This document shows positions 16,601 through 23,587 of a stretch of 64,000 nucleotides of DNA, piece after piece. Location of the stretch: the NCBI RefSeq assembly GCF_004337505.1, contig NZ_SJZI01000042.1, positions 310,001 to 374,000 of the forward strand, written 5' to 3'. Made by a program: the position numbers and the translations under genes. This DNA is from Flaviaestuariibacter flavus (GTDB lineage: Bacteria; Bacteroidota; Bacteroidia; Chitinophagales; Chitinophagaceae). The notes under the pieces were generated by a model, which ran no database searches, was not told the origin of the DNA, and saw nothing but the letters and a program-made list of their open reading frames with translations. Every line of letters begins with the position of its first letter. Positions within the stretch are counted from its first letter, which is position 1.

Positions 16601-19600
16601 CATCGATGCGATCCCTTATTATGTATACCGGATCCCCACGCCTTACCACTTCAACGAAGCCGGTAACTACAACTTCCGTGTGCTGGCGAACGCGCTTACA
16701 ACGGGCGGTTGCACGGGTATCAAAGTGTTCAACAACACGGTAAACGTGGTGAACGGCCCTGTGCCCGAGTTCTCCTTTACGGCGGGCAGCTGCGGCAGCA
16801 CCACCATCAGCTTTAGTGACCTTTCCACTTCCGACTCAACCCTGATCAGCAACTGGAGCTGGAACTTCGGCGACGGCGCCACGCTGGCGGATACGTCGCA
16901 CCTGTCCAGCCCGTCTTATACCTACCCCTCGCTGAGTAACTATACTGTGACGATGCGCGCCATCAACGCCGCCGGTTGCTTTGCCGATACCGTGCAAACC
17001 GTGAACCTGGCGGGTAACCTTTCGGCCTCCTTTACCGTGGCTCCCGCAACAACGGTTTGCGCCGGCACGCCGGTTGTGTTCACCAGCACGTCAACGGGTG
17101 CCGGCACCTATGGCACCATCACTGAGTGGACCTGGGACTTCGGCAATGGCGCCGGCCCGCAGGTGTTCGCCAACGGCGATCCCCAAACCGTCACTTACAC
17201 CACTGCAGGCATCAAGACAGTCACCCTGACCGTGAAGACCTCTCTGGGTTGCACTAGCACGGTGTTTTCGCAGAACATCACGGTGAATGGTGTACCGGCG
17301 ATCACCAGTGCCGCCACCGGAGTGGTATGCAGCGGCGTGGCCCAGAACTATGCAATCGGCAGTTCGCTACCCGGAACTATGTATGGCTGGGACCGTGCGG
17401 CAGTTGCAGGTATTTCCAACGGCGCGGTAAGCGGCCAAACGGCTGCGGTGATCACAGAAACCCTGGTGAACACTACAAACGCACCGGTTGTGGTGGCTTA
17501 TATTATTACGCCGACGCTTGGCAGCTGCCCGGGTGCTCCGTTTACGTACACCGTTACCGTGAATCCCGCGGTGAGCGTAACCAGCGCGGCAACCGGTACT
17601 GTTTGCAGCGGCGCGGCGCAGAACTACCCGATCACCGGCAGCGTCGCCGGAGGCACGTTCAGCTGGAGCCGTGCCGCGGTTGCGGGCATCTCTAATGCCG
17701 CGGTCAGCAATCAGGCTTCGTCCAGCATAACCGAGGCGCTTGTCAATACCACCAGCGCCCCCATCGATGTGGTGTACAGCATTACGCCCGCAGCCAATGG
17801 TTGTAGCGGAGCATCCTTTACTTACACTGTTACAGTATATCCGACGGCTACGATCACGAGCGCCGCTACGGGATCCGTGTGCAGCAACAGCCCGCTCGCT
17901 TATACAATTTCCAGCGGCGTGGCCGGCGCCACCTTTGTGTGGAGTCGAGCTGCAGTAGCCGGCATCAGCAATGCGGCGGTGTCGGGGCAAACAACTAACA
18001 CGATTACAGAAACGCTTGTGAATACATCGAATGCGCCTGTAAGTGTTATCTATTCAATCACACCCACTGCCAACGGCTGTACGGGCACACCGTTCACTTA
18101 TACGGTAACCGTCAATCCGCGCCCGACGGTAACCAGTGCCGCCACCGCGTCGGTCTGTGGCAGCAACCCGCTCAACTACCTTATCACTTCCAACGTGAGC
18201 GGCGCCACCTTCCTGTGGAGCCGTCCCACGGTGGCCGGCATCTCCAATGCGGCTGTCAGCAACCAAGGCAGTAACCCGATCACGGAAACGCTTTTCAATA
18301 CAACCACGTCGCCAATTGACGTGACGTATACTATCACCGGTTATTCGCTGCCGCCCTCTTTTGGCGGTTGCCCGGGCCCGGCTTTCACCTTCACAGTTAC
18401 GGTCAACCCGACACCGGTGATCACCAGCGCTGCCACCGGCGGCGTGTGCAGCGGTCAGCCCCTGAGCTACAACATCAACAGCACCGTAGCCGGTGCCCAG
18501 TATACCTGGAGCCGCGCTGCCGTTGCGGGTATTTCCAATGCCGCCGTGAGCGGTCAAGCAAGCAACCCCATCGCCGAGACACTGGTGAACACCACTACCA
18601 ACGTGGTGGACGTTACCTACTCCATTGTTACCGGTTTCAGCGGTTGCACCGCGCCGCCCTTCCTGTATACGGTTACGGTTACGCCGACGCCCACGGTTAC
18701 CAGCGCCGCCACCGGCAGCGTGTGCAGTGGCACCGCACTCAGCTATAACATCGCCAGCGGCGTCACCGGTACCACCTTCAGCTGGAGCCGCGCAGCGGTA
18801 GCGGGAATCAGCAATACGGCTGTGTCCGCGCAATCGTCCAACCCGATCGCTGAGACACTGGTGAACACCACCAACGCGCCGGTAGCCGTTACCTACACCA
18901 TTACACCGTCGGCGAACGGCTGTTCGGGAGCGCCCTTCACCTATACGCTGACGGTAAATCCCACGGCTGTCATCACCAGCGCCACTAACGGCGCGGTGTG
19001 CAGTGGTGCCGCGCAGGCTTACTCTATTGCCAGCAACGTAGCCGGCGCTACGTTTACCTGGAGCCGCGCCGCGGTGGCCGGTATTTCGAATGCCGCCGTG
19101 AGCGGTCAAACGACGGCGGCCATTACCGAAGCGCTCGTCAATACCACCAATACGCCGGTAGTGGTTACTTATACGATCGCGCCTTCCTTTGGCGGTTGTG
19201 CCGGTCCTGCATTTACCTACAGCGTTACCGTTAACCCGACGGCCACCATCACAGGCGGTGCCAGCGGCACGGTTTGCAGCGGGGCCCCGTATTCCTACAA
19301 TATCACCAGCGGTGTTGCCGGTGCTTCCTTTGCCTGGAGCCGTGCGGCCGTAGCGGGAGTGAGCAATGCGGCTGTGAGCGGACAGTTGTCCAACCCCATT
19401 GCCGAAACCCTGGTGAATACCACGAGCGCGCCGGTGAGTGTTGTGTATGTGATTACACCCACGGCCAATGGCTGCGCCGGAACGCCTTTCAACCACACTG
19501 TTATCGTAAACCCGACAGCTGTCGTGACCAGCGCCGCCACCGGCGCGGTTTGCGGCGGATCTCCGCTTGCCTATACGATCACAGGCAATGTGTCCGGCGC

Positions 19601-21962
19601 CACCTTTAGCTGGGACCGCGCGGCGGTTGCCGGCATCTCCAATGCTGCGGTGAGCGGACAGACGTCGTCCGTAATCACGGAGACGCTCGTGAACACCACT
19701 ACGGCTCCGGTGACCGTTGTATATACCATCACGCCCTCAGCGAATGGCTGTGTTGGTACGCCCTTTACGTATACGGTTACTGTCAACCCGACGCCCGCCG
19801 TTACTTCGGCGGCTACAGGCGCTGTGTGCAGCGGCCAGCCGCTTAGCTATACTATCAGCAGCACAGTTGCGGGCGCAACCTTTACGTGGAGCCGTGCGGC
19901 AGTAGCCGGTATCAGCAACCCCGCGGTAAGCGGCCAAACGGGCAGCCCGGTCAGCGAAACGCTGGTCAACACCGGCACTGCGCCCGTTGATGTGGTTTAC
20001 AGCATCGTGGCTTCCTTCGGGGGCTGTGCCAGCGCGCCGTTTACTTATACGGTCACGGTAACGCCTGCGCCCTCTGTAACCAGCGCCGCCACTGCAACTG
20101 TATGCAGCGGTGCCGCGCAGAGCTATACCCTCACCGCATCCTTTGCCGGTACAACCTTTACCTGGAACCGTGCCGCGGTAGCCGGCATCAGCAATGCCGC
20201 CGTGAGCAACGCAACGGGTAACCCCATCACCGAAGCCCTGGTGAACAGCACCAACGCGCCGATCAATGTCACTTATATTATCCAGACCACAGCCAACGGA
20301 TGCCCCGGTGCTCCCTTCAACTACGTAGTGACGGTGAACCCCGTTGCCGCTGTAACGAGCGCCGCCACAGGAACGGTGTGCAGCGGCGCGCCGCAGAACT
20401 ACGCCATCACCGGCAATGCCGTGGGTGCCATCTTCACCTGGAGCCGCACTGCCGTTGCCGGTATCTCCAATGGCGCCGTCAGCAACGTGGCGGGCAGCAC
20501 CATCAATGAGGCGCTGGTGAACACCACGGGCAGCCCGGTTGCCGTGATCTACACCATCGCGCCTTCATTTGCCGGTTGTGCGGGTACGCCGTTTACCTAC
20601 ACGGTAACCGTGAATCCCACCGCAACGGTTACCAGCGCTGCCACAGGAACGGTGTGCAGCAACAGTGCACACAGCTATGTCATCACCAGCAACGTAATTG
20701 GTGCCACCTATAGCTGGAGCCGCGCCGCCATTGCCGGCATCTCCAACGCCGCCGTGAGCAATGTGCCCGGTGCTGTGATTACTGAAACACTGATCAACAC
20801 CACCAATTCGGCGGTGAACCTTACCTATGTCATCACCCCATCTGCCAACGGCTGTGCGGGCACGCCGTTTACCTACACCGTCACCGTCAACCCCATCCCG
20901 ATGGTCACGAGCCCCGCTTCGGCCACAAGCTGCAGCGGCGCCGGCTTTACCTACAACATCAGCACCAGCGTAGCGGGCGCCAGTCTGAGCTGGAGCCGTG
21001 CCGCGGTAGCCGGTATTTCCAATGCACCGGTAAGCGGCCAGGCCAGTCCGCAGATCAACGAGCTGCTGGTGAACACGACCGACAACCCGATCGTAGTTTC
21101 CTATATCATCACACCGGCAACGGGTATCTGCGCAGGCGTTCCCTTTACGCTCGACGTAACGGTGAACCCCAAGCCGCGCGCCATCTTCACGCCCGCACAA
21201 ACGAGTGATTGCATCAGCGGCCCGGTGAATTTCTCTGCCAACGTGAGCCCCAACGTAACAGGCTACTCCTGGAACTTCGGCGACGGTACCCCGCGCGGCA
21301 CTTCGGCTACACCGGCACATACCTATACTTCGGCCAGCACTTATGATGTGACACTCACCGTAACCACGGCCGCCGGCTGCGTATTTACCACCAACCCACA
21401 GGCGGTGACGCTCCTGCCGCTGCTGGCCCGCCCGGTGGTGCAGGCAGACGCTACTACGTCATCGCTGCGCTTTTATTGGAATGCGGTGCCGGGGGCTACG
21501 GGTTACGAAGTGTCGTTCGACGGCGGCGTCACCTGGCGTGCGCCCAACGATACCAGTGGCCGCGCGCACCTGCTCACCGGACTCAGCCCCGAGCAGACCT
21601 TTACCATCACGGTGCGCGCCAACGGCGCCGTAAGCTGCCAGAGTGCGATTGCGACACGTACGGTAATGGTGCCGCTGCCTGACGTCGGCATCTTCGTTCC
21701 CAACACCATCAGCCCCAACGGCGACGGCAAGAACGAAACGCTGAAAGTGCTTGGCAACAATATCCAGTACTACTCGCTGAAGGTGTACAGCCAGTGGGGC
21801 CAGCTCCTCTTCAGCTACGACGGCCACGACGGCAGCAAGGGCTGGGATGGCACCGTCGGCGGCACACTGCAGCCCGCCGGGGTGTATGCATACGCGGTAT
21901 CAGTTACCCTCACCGACGGCCGTGTGATCACCAAAAAAGGACTCTTTAACCTGCTTCGCTAA
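13641..21962 (+). CDS. T9SS type B giant adhesin, 14-repeat paralog of the 4755 gene
   Basis: This 2773-aa protein has a signal peptide that ends near GPLAAQ. Its architecture copies that of the 1854-aa paralog: N-terminal beta-sandwich, FN3-like, Ig-like, IgGFc-binding-like domain ~413-924 (FDFWTGFGYQEKM; RGIHIYSTNGVPISVW; DKSIAVFGGNGRV), PKD domains (~1040-1215), then 14 PKD-like repeats (~1217-2510), PKD (WNFGDG), FN3 and a CHU_C type B sorting domain (~2681-2773: IFVPNTISPNGDGKNE ... WDG). The N-terminal ~900 residues are highly similar to those of the paralog, while the stalk is more than three times longer. It is preceded by operator site 2 and followed 21 bp later by its own PorP/SprF gene. 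It is inferred to be a long surface filament that projects the IgGFc-like head; the ligand is unknown. Confidence 0.9.
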   Translation: MERTLPCATAMPPLSVLRRFRACLVLLAALVTGGPLAAQVPYNYTTEGFDGANLPRSSSAAPATLTSFLTTTGTWSIYKGYGTTSSDPCPNSSTNWAIRFPSGQGAYVVSPTLPQGAGVLTFNDARTSRVFTVYTSTDNGTTWGAGTNVTSPSTGCGNMTVTINSLAVNRIKIGSFSANDMGVDNVLITAAGINVPMVTTTVASGITVISANSGGNVIADGGAAVSVRGVVWGTSPNPTVPSASSSTDGSGVGTFTSLMTGLGGGTTYYYRAYATNATGTGYGAEYSFTTPPPTPTLLVNPTALDFGMQTVSTTSQQQYYTIQGVYLSPATGSVTVAAPAGYQVSTTNGTGFANTLLLSYTGGTLALDTIYIRFVPTAVGTANGNATNSGGGASANVALTGAGAQVLNGFTNVGFDFWTGFGYQEKMSQKAGNSGEAKLSIYISVPSGSIPATVRVELPGISGATGFPQTVTVAPGAVSEVEGFPTGDASNALNPGGMPDTRLYYTGVSNRGIHIYSTNGVPISVWMHSYTTGNSAAGAMLFPSNTWASSYTVQAYGGYSNNSNPNSFFFVVAKEDNTPIWFTPSQDILDSVTAALFDDGNTAAMVKYPKNVPVGPIILNKGQVFNAMGFIQGSGSGISSSNARGLDLSGSKVNTNCDKSIAVFGGNGRVLVNAASCNASQGSDHMIQQMFPSVAWGKRYLTAPTTTMEYNLYRVNVSDPTTQVWVNNPAHTTALNPTTLVNNLYYEFASSQPQLIESDKPITVTQFIVAGGCANANGSKGNGDPEMIILSPVEQAINRTTVYSARVKNPSASYNGHYINVIIPTGGVASFRLDGGTTGDPGINQATASATTCYNTGGVQPLTAIFKPHPQFTGYSYAQLRVTPGASHTLYSDSAFNAIAYGMGDGESYGYNAGCSLKDLSQVLLIGNPYGVTQGLTCKGNDFYFRIALPYAPAQLASLTWDFYGNSSLVPNAAVVQNAPAPDSTFTIDAIPYYVYRIPTPYHFNEAGNYNFRVLANALTTGGCTGIKVFNNTVNVVNGPVPEFSFTAGSCGSTTISFSDLSTSDSTLISNWSWNFGDGATLADTSHLSSPSYTYPSLSNYTVTMRAINAAGCFADTVQTVNLAGNLSASFTVAPATTVCAGTPVVFTSTSTGAGTYGTITEWTWDFGNGAGPQVFANGDPQTVTYTTAGIKTVTLTVKTSLGCTSTVFSQNITVNGVPAITSAATGVVCSGVAQNYAIGSSLPGTMYGWDRAAVAGISNGAVSGQTAAVITETLVNTTNAPVVVAYIITPTLGSCPGAPFTYTVTVNPAVSVTSAATGTVCSGAAQNYPITGSVAGGTFSWSRAAVAGISNAAVSNQASSSITEALVNTTSAPIDVVYSITPAANGCSGASFTYTVTVYPTATITSAATGSVCSNSPLAYTISSGVAGATFVWSRAAVAGISNAAVSGQTTNTITETLVNTSNAPVSVIYSITPTANGCTGTPFTYTVTVNPRPTVTSAATASVCGSNPLNYLITSNVSGATFLWSRPTVAGISNAAVSNQGSNPITETLFNTTTSPIDVTYTITGYSLPPSFGGCPGPAFTFTVTVNPTPVITSAATGGVCSGQPLSYNINSTVAGAQYTWSRAAVAGISNAAVSGQASNPIAETLVNTTTNVVDVTYSIVTGFSGCTAPPFLYTVTVTPTPTVTSAATGSVCSGTALSYNIASGVTGTTFSWSRAAVAGISNTAVSAQSSNPIAETLVNTTNAPVAVTYTITPSANGCSGAPFTYTLTVNPTAVITSATNGAVCSGAAQAYSIASNVAGATFTWSRAAVAGISNAAVSGQTTAAITEALVNTTNTPVVVTYTIAPSFGGCAGPAFTYSVTVNPTATITGGASGTVCSGAPYSYNITSGVAGASFAWSRAAVAGVSNAAVSGQLSNPIAETLVNTTSAPVSVVYVITPTANGCAGTPFNHTVIVNPTAVVTSAATGAVCGGSPLAYTITGNVSGATFSWDRAAVAGISNAAVSGQTSSVITETLVNTTTAPVTVVYTITPSANGCVGTPFTYTVTVNPTPAVTSAATGAVCSGQPLSYTISSTVAGATFTWSRAAVAGISNPAVSGQTGSPVSETLVNTGTAPVDVVYSIVASFGGCASAPFTYTVTVTPAPSVTSAATATVCSGAAQSYTLTASFAGTTFTWNRAAVAGISNAAVSNATGNPITEALVNSTNAPINVTYIIQTTANGCPGAPFNYVVTVNPVAAVTSAATGTVCSGAPQNYAITGNAVGAIFTWSRTAVAGISNGAVSNVAGSTINEALVNTTGSPVAVIYTIAPSFAGCAGTPFTYTVTVNPTATVTSAATGTVCSNSAHSYVITSNVIGATYSWSRAAIAGISNAAVSNVPGAVITETLINTTNSAVNLTYVITPSANGCAGTPFTYTVTVNPIPMVTSPASATSCSGAGFTYNISTSVAGASLSWSRAAVAGISNAPVSGQASPQINELLVNTTDNPIVVSYIITPATGICAGVPFTLDVTVNPKPRAIFTPAQTSDCISGPVNFSANVSPNVTGYSWNFGDGTPRGTSATPAHTYTSASTYDVTLTVTTAAGCVFTTNPQAVTLLPLLARPVVQADATTSSLRFYWNAVPGATGYEVSFDGGVTWRAPNDTSGRAHLLTGLSPEQTFTITVRANGAVSCQSAIATRTVMVPLPDVGIFVPNTISPNGDGKNETLKVLGNNIQYYSLKVYSQWGQLLFSYDGHDGSKGWDGTVGGTLQPAGVYAYAVSVTLTDGRVITKKGLFNLLR
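17295..21170 (+). repeat. Fourteen tandem ~90-aa PKD-like repeats
   Basis: There are fourteen consecutive ~276-bp units coding for TSAATGxVCSG ... WSRAAVAGISNAAVS ... ITETLVNTT ... GCxGTPFTYTVTVNP. Unit 4 is slightly longer (an extra loop with GYSLPPSFGG). The array is an unbroken reading frame. The DNA copies differ at many synonymous positions, which keeps the array from being a perfect DNA repeat. Adjacent units end in NP or TP linkers, consistent with a beads-on-a-string stalk. Confidence 0.92.
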
Positions 21963-21983
21963 CCATATTAAAAACGAATCAAC

Positions 21984-22979
21984 ATGAAGCGATCGCTTGC
22001 CATATGCCTGCTGGCGCTGGTACTTGCCGGGAAGGCCGGTGCCCAGACCGACCCGCACTTTTCGCAGTATTTCGTGTTTCCCACCTCGGTGAACCCGGCC
22101 TTTACCGGTGCCTTCGACGGGGCGTACCGCGTGACCGGTGTTTACCGCAACCAGTGGAGCGACATGTCGGGCGGCTTCCGCACCGTAGGCTTTGCCGCCG
22201 AGGCCAATACCAACCGCAACGTAGCCATCGGTGCCAACGTGTTTCAGCAAACCACCGGTACGGGCTATACCTTCCAGCAGGCCTACGCGTCGTTTGCTTA
22301 CAATGGCGTGCGCTTCGACCCCGAGGGCTACAAAGTGCTCACCATTGCCCTGCAGGCAGGGATGATCTCGAAGCGTTTCGACGCTTCTAAATTCCAGACG
22401 GAGGAGCAGTGGAACCGTTTCACGGGCTTCAACCCGTCGGTGCCCGCCACCGAAGTGCTGATGGCCAACAAGTCGACCGTTTTCGACGCCGGCGCCGGCA
22501 TCATGTATGCCGACCTGAGCGAGGACAAAAAGATCAATCCGTATATTGGTGTTGCTGCGCACCACATCACCTCGCCCGAAGAGTTTTTCCTGTCGGGCAC
22601 GCAAAAGACGAAGGTGCCGATGCGCCTTACGGCGCACGTGTCGCTGGGCATCAATGTATCGGAAACGCTGATCGTGACGCCCTCCGTTCTTTATATGCGC
22701 CAGGGCAGTGCCGACGAGCAGATGTTCGGCGTGAATGTGCGCAGCATGGTAGGAGAGGAGGTGTCGCTGCTTGGCGGCGTCAACTATCGTTTCAACGACG
22801 CGGTGGTGCCCTTCGCGGGATTGCAGTGGGGAAATACCAAGCTGGGTGTGAGTTATGATGTCAGCCAGTCGGACCTGGGTAAGAACGTAGCCCGCTCCAA
22901 CAGCTTCGAGATCTCGCTCACCTGCCTGTTCAACCGCCCTGCGGAGGCGCCGCGTTACCTGCGCTGCCCTTCGTTCTGA
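21984..22979 (+). CDS. PorP/SprF family type IX secretion outer-membrane protein
   Basis: This 331-aa protein is a paralog of the protein at 10339. It has a signal peptide (GKAGAQ) and the hallmark TDPHFSQYFVFPTSVNPAFTGAFDG, then VYRNQWSDMSGGFRTVGFAAEA. It ends RYLRCPSF. It lies 21 bp after the 14-repeat adhesin and is followed by a strong terminator, so adhesin plus partner form a two-gene unit. Each type B adhesin has its own SprF-like gene, which supports one-to-one pairing. Confidence 0.92.
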   Translation: MKRSLAICLLALVLAGKAGAQTDPHFSQYFVFPTSVNPAFTGAFDGAYRVTGVYRNQWSDMSGGFRTVGFAAEANTNRNVAIGANVFQQTTGTGYTFQQAYASFAYNGVRFDPEGYKVLTIALQAGMISKRFDASKFQTEEQWNRFTGFNPSVPATEVLMANKSTVFDAGAGIMYADLSEDKKINPYIGVAAHHITSPEEFFLSGTQKTKVPMRLTAHVSLGINVSETLIVTPSVLYMRQGSADEQMFGVNVRSMVGEEVSLLGGVNYRFNDAVVPFAGLQWGNTKLGVSYDVSQSDLGKNVARSNSFEISLTCLFNRPAEAPRYLRCPSF

Positions 22980-22991
22980 TTTACTAATCTC

Positions 22992-23122
22992 CGATGTCGG
23001 ATGTCTGATGTCTGATTTGGCTGACGCCAGCATCTGCTTGTTAGTTGTCTTGCTTTGTATTGAAAGAAACAGGATCGCACCGCGATCCTGTTTCTTTATT
23101 TCAAGTCAGACATCAGACATCC
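22992..23122. repeat. Period-7 direct repeats in inverted orientation around a terminator
   Basis: Heptads GATGTCG, GATGTCT, GATGTCT and GATTTGG start at 22993. The reverse-complement array (TCAGACA, TCAGACA, TCC) is at 23106-23122. The 17-nt segments 22999-23015 and 23106-23122 are exact reverse complements, so the whole segment can fold into a long stem enclosing the terminator hairpin at 23063-23097. No coding potential is apparent. Confidence 0.75.
23063..23097. terminator. Strong symmetrical (probably bidirectional) terminator
   Basis: A perfect 16-bp inverted repeat (AAAGAAACAGGATCGC, loop ACC, then its reverse complement) ends in TTTCTTTATTT. It lies 84 bp after the second PorP/SprF stop and closes the adhesin region before the pectin locus. 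The A/T-rich outer ends on both sides would allow termination in both directions. Confidence 0.88.
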
Positions 23123-23381
23123 TGAAGTGCGCGATCTACGGCGGTGGTAGGTGGCTGCGCCCACGATCCTGCGGCCGTACTGGGTCTAAATGAGGGTTTG
23201 GTCGCCGGGAAGCGATAGCCTGTCTAATAACAAGCGCTCCCGGACCGACCGGCTGCTATATTGGCGGAAATCATCGGGTGACCGCGGTGCAGGACTTTCA
23301 TTGTGACAGCCTATTAGTGGCAGGCCCGTGCAAAACAGGGATTTTCAAAGGCGGGCAGACCTGCGTCTCCGGCGCTATTAC
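23123..23381. other. Non-coding spacer before the pectin operator
   Basis: About 260 bp lie between the inverted repeats and operator site 3. I see no gene, terminator or repeat here that I can support. Confidence 0.4.
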
Positions 23382-23411
23382 CCTGCAATCGTTACCGACA
23401 ACGTTTGCGTA
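23382..23411. promoter_or_regulatory. Operator-like palindrome, site 3 (pectin susC operon)
   Basis: Left half TGCAATCGTT and right half AACGTTTGCGT are separated by ACCGAC. It lies 176 bp upstream of susC and 19 bp upstream of the -33-like element of the candidate promoter at 23431. An upstream position suggests activation rather than simple steric repression, though this is an inference. Confidence 0.72.
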
Positions 23412-23430
23412 AAAAAAAAGATTTGCTCCG

Positions 23431-23461
23431 ATTGCCACCTCTGAAAAGCGAGTTAGACTTG
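23431..23461 (+). promoter_or_regulatory. Candidate promoter of the pectin susC operon
   Basis: ATTG at 23431-23434, a 19-bp spacer, then TAGACTTG at 23454-23461. This fits the Bacteroidota form TTTG - N19 - TAnnTTTG with one mismatch in each box. The same two boxes with the same spacer occur before the GH28 operon at 39726. The leader to susC would be about 120 nt. Confidence 0.6.
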
Positions 23462-23587
23462 CTGAAGGAACCATCCGAAGGAAGGCTGTACCCCCGCGCC
23501 GGCAGTCCTGTGGTTTCCTGACGCCAAAACTCTTTTTGATCGGATGATCTGCGGGAACCCTGTCCACAATGTAATCTCAAGCTTGCT

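Noticed and set aside
13716-16649. Antisense open frame of about 977 codons over the second adhesin
   Set aside because: It is again a reverse-strand shadow of a high-GC coding region with no recognisable protein features.
17295-21170. Regular ~276-bp repeats considered as a CRISPR-like or DNA satellite array
   Set aside because: The repeat is in protein sequence within one open frame; the DNA units differ at many synonymous positions and there are no spacers.
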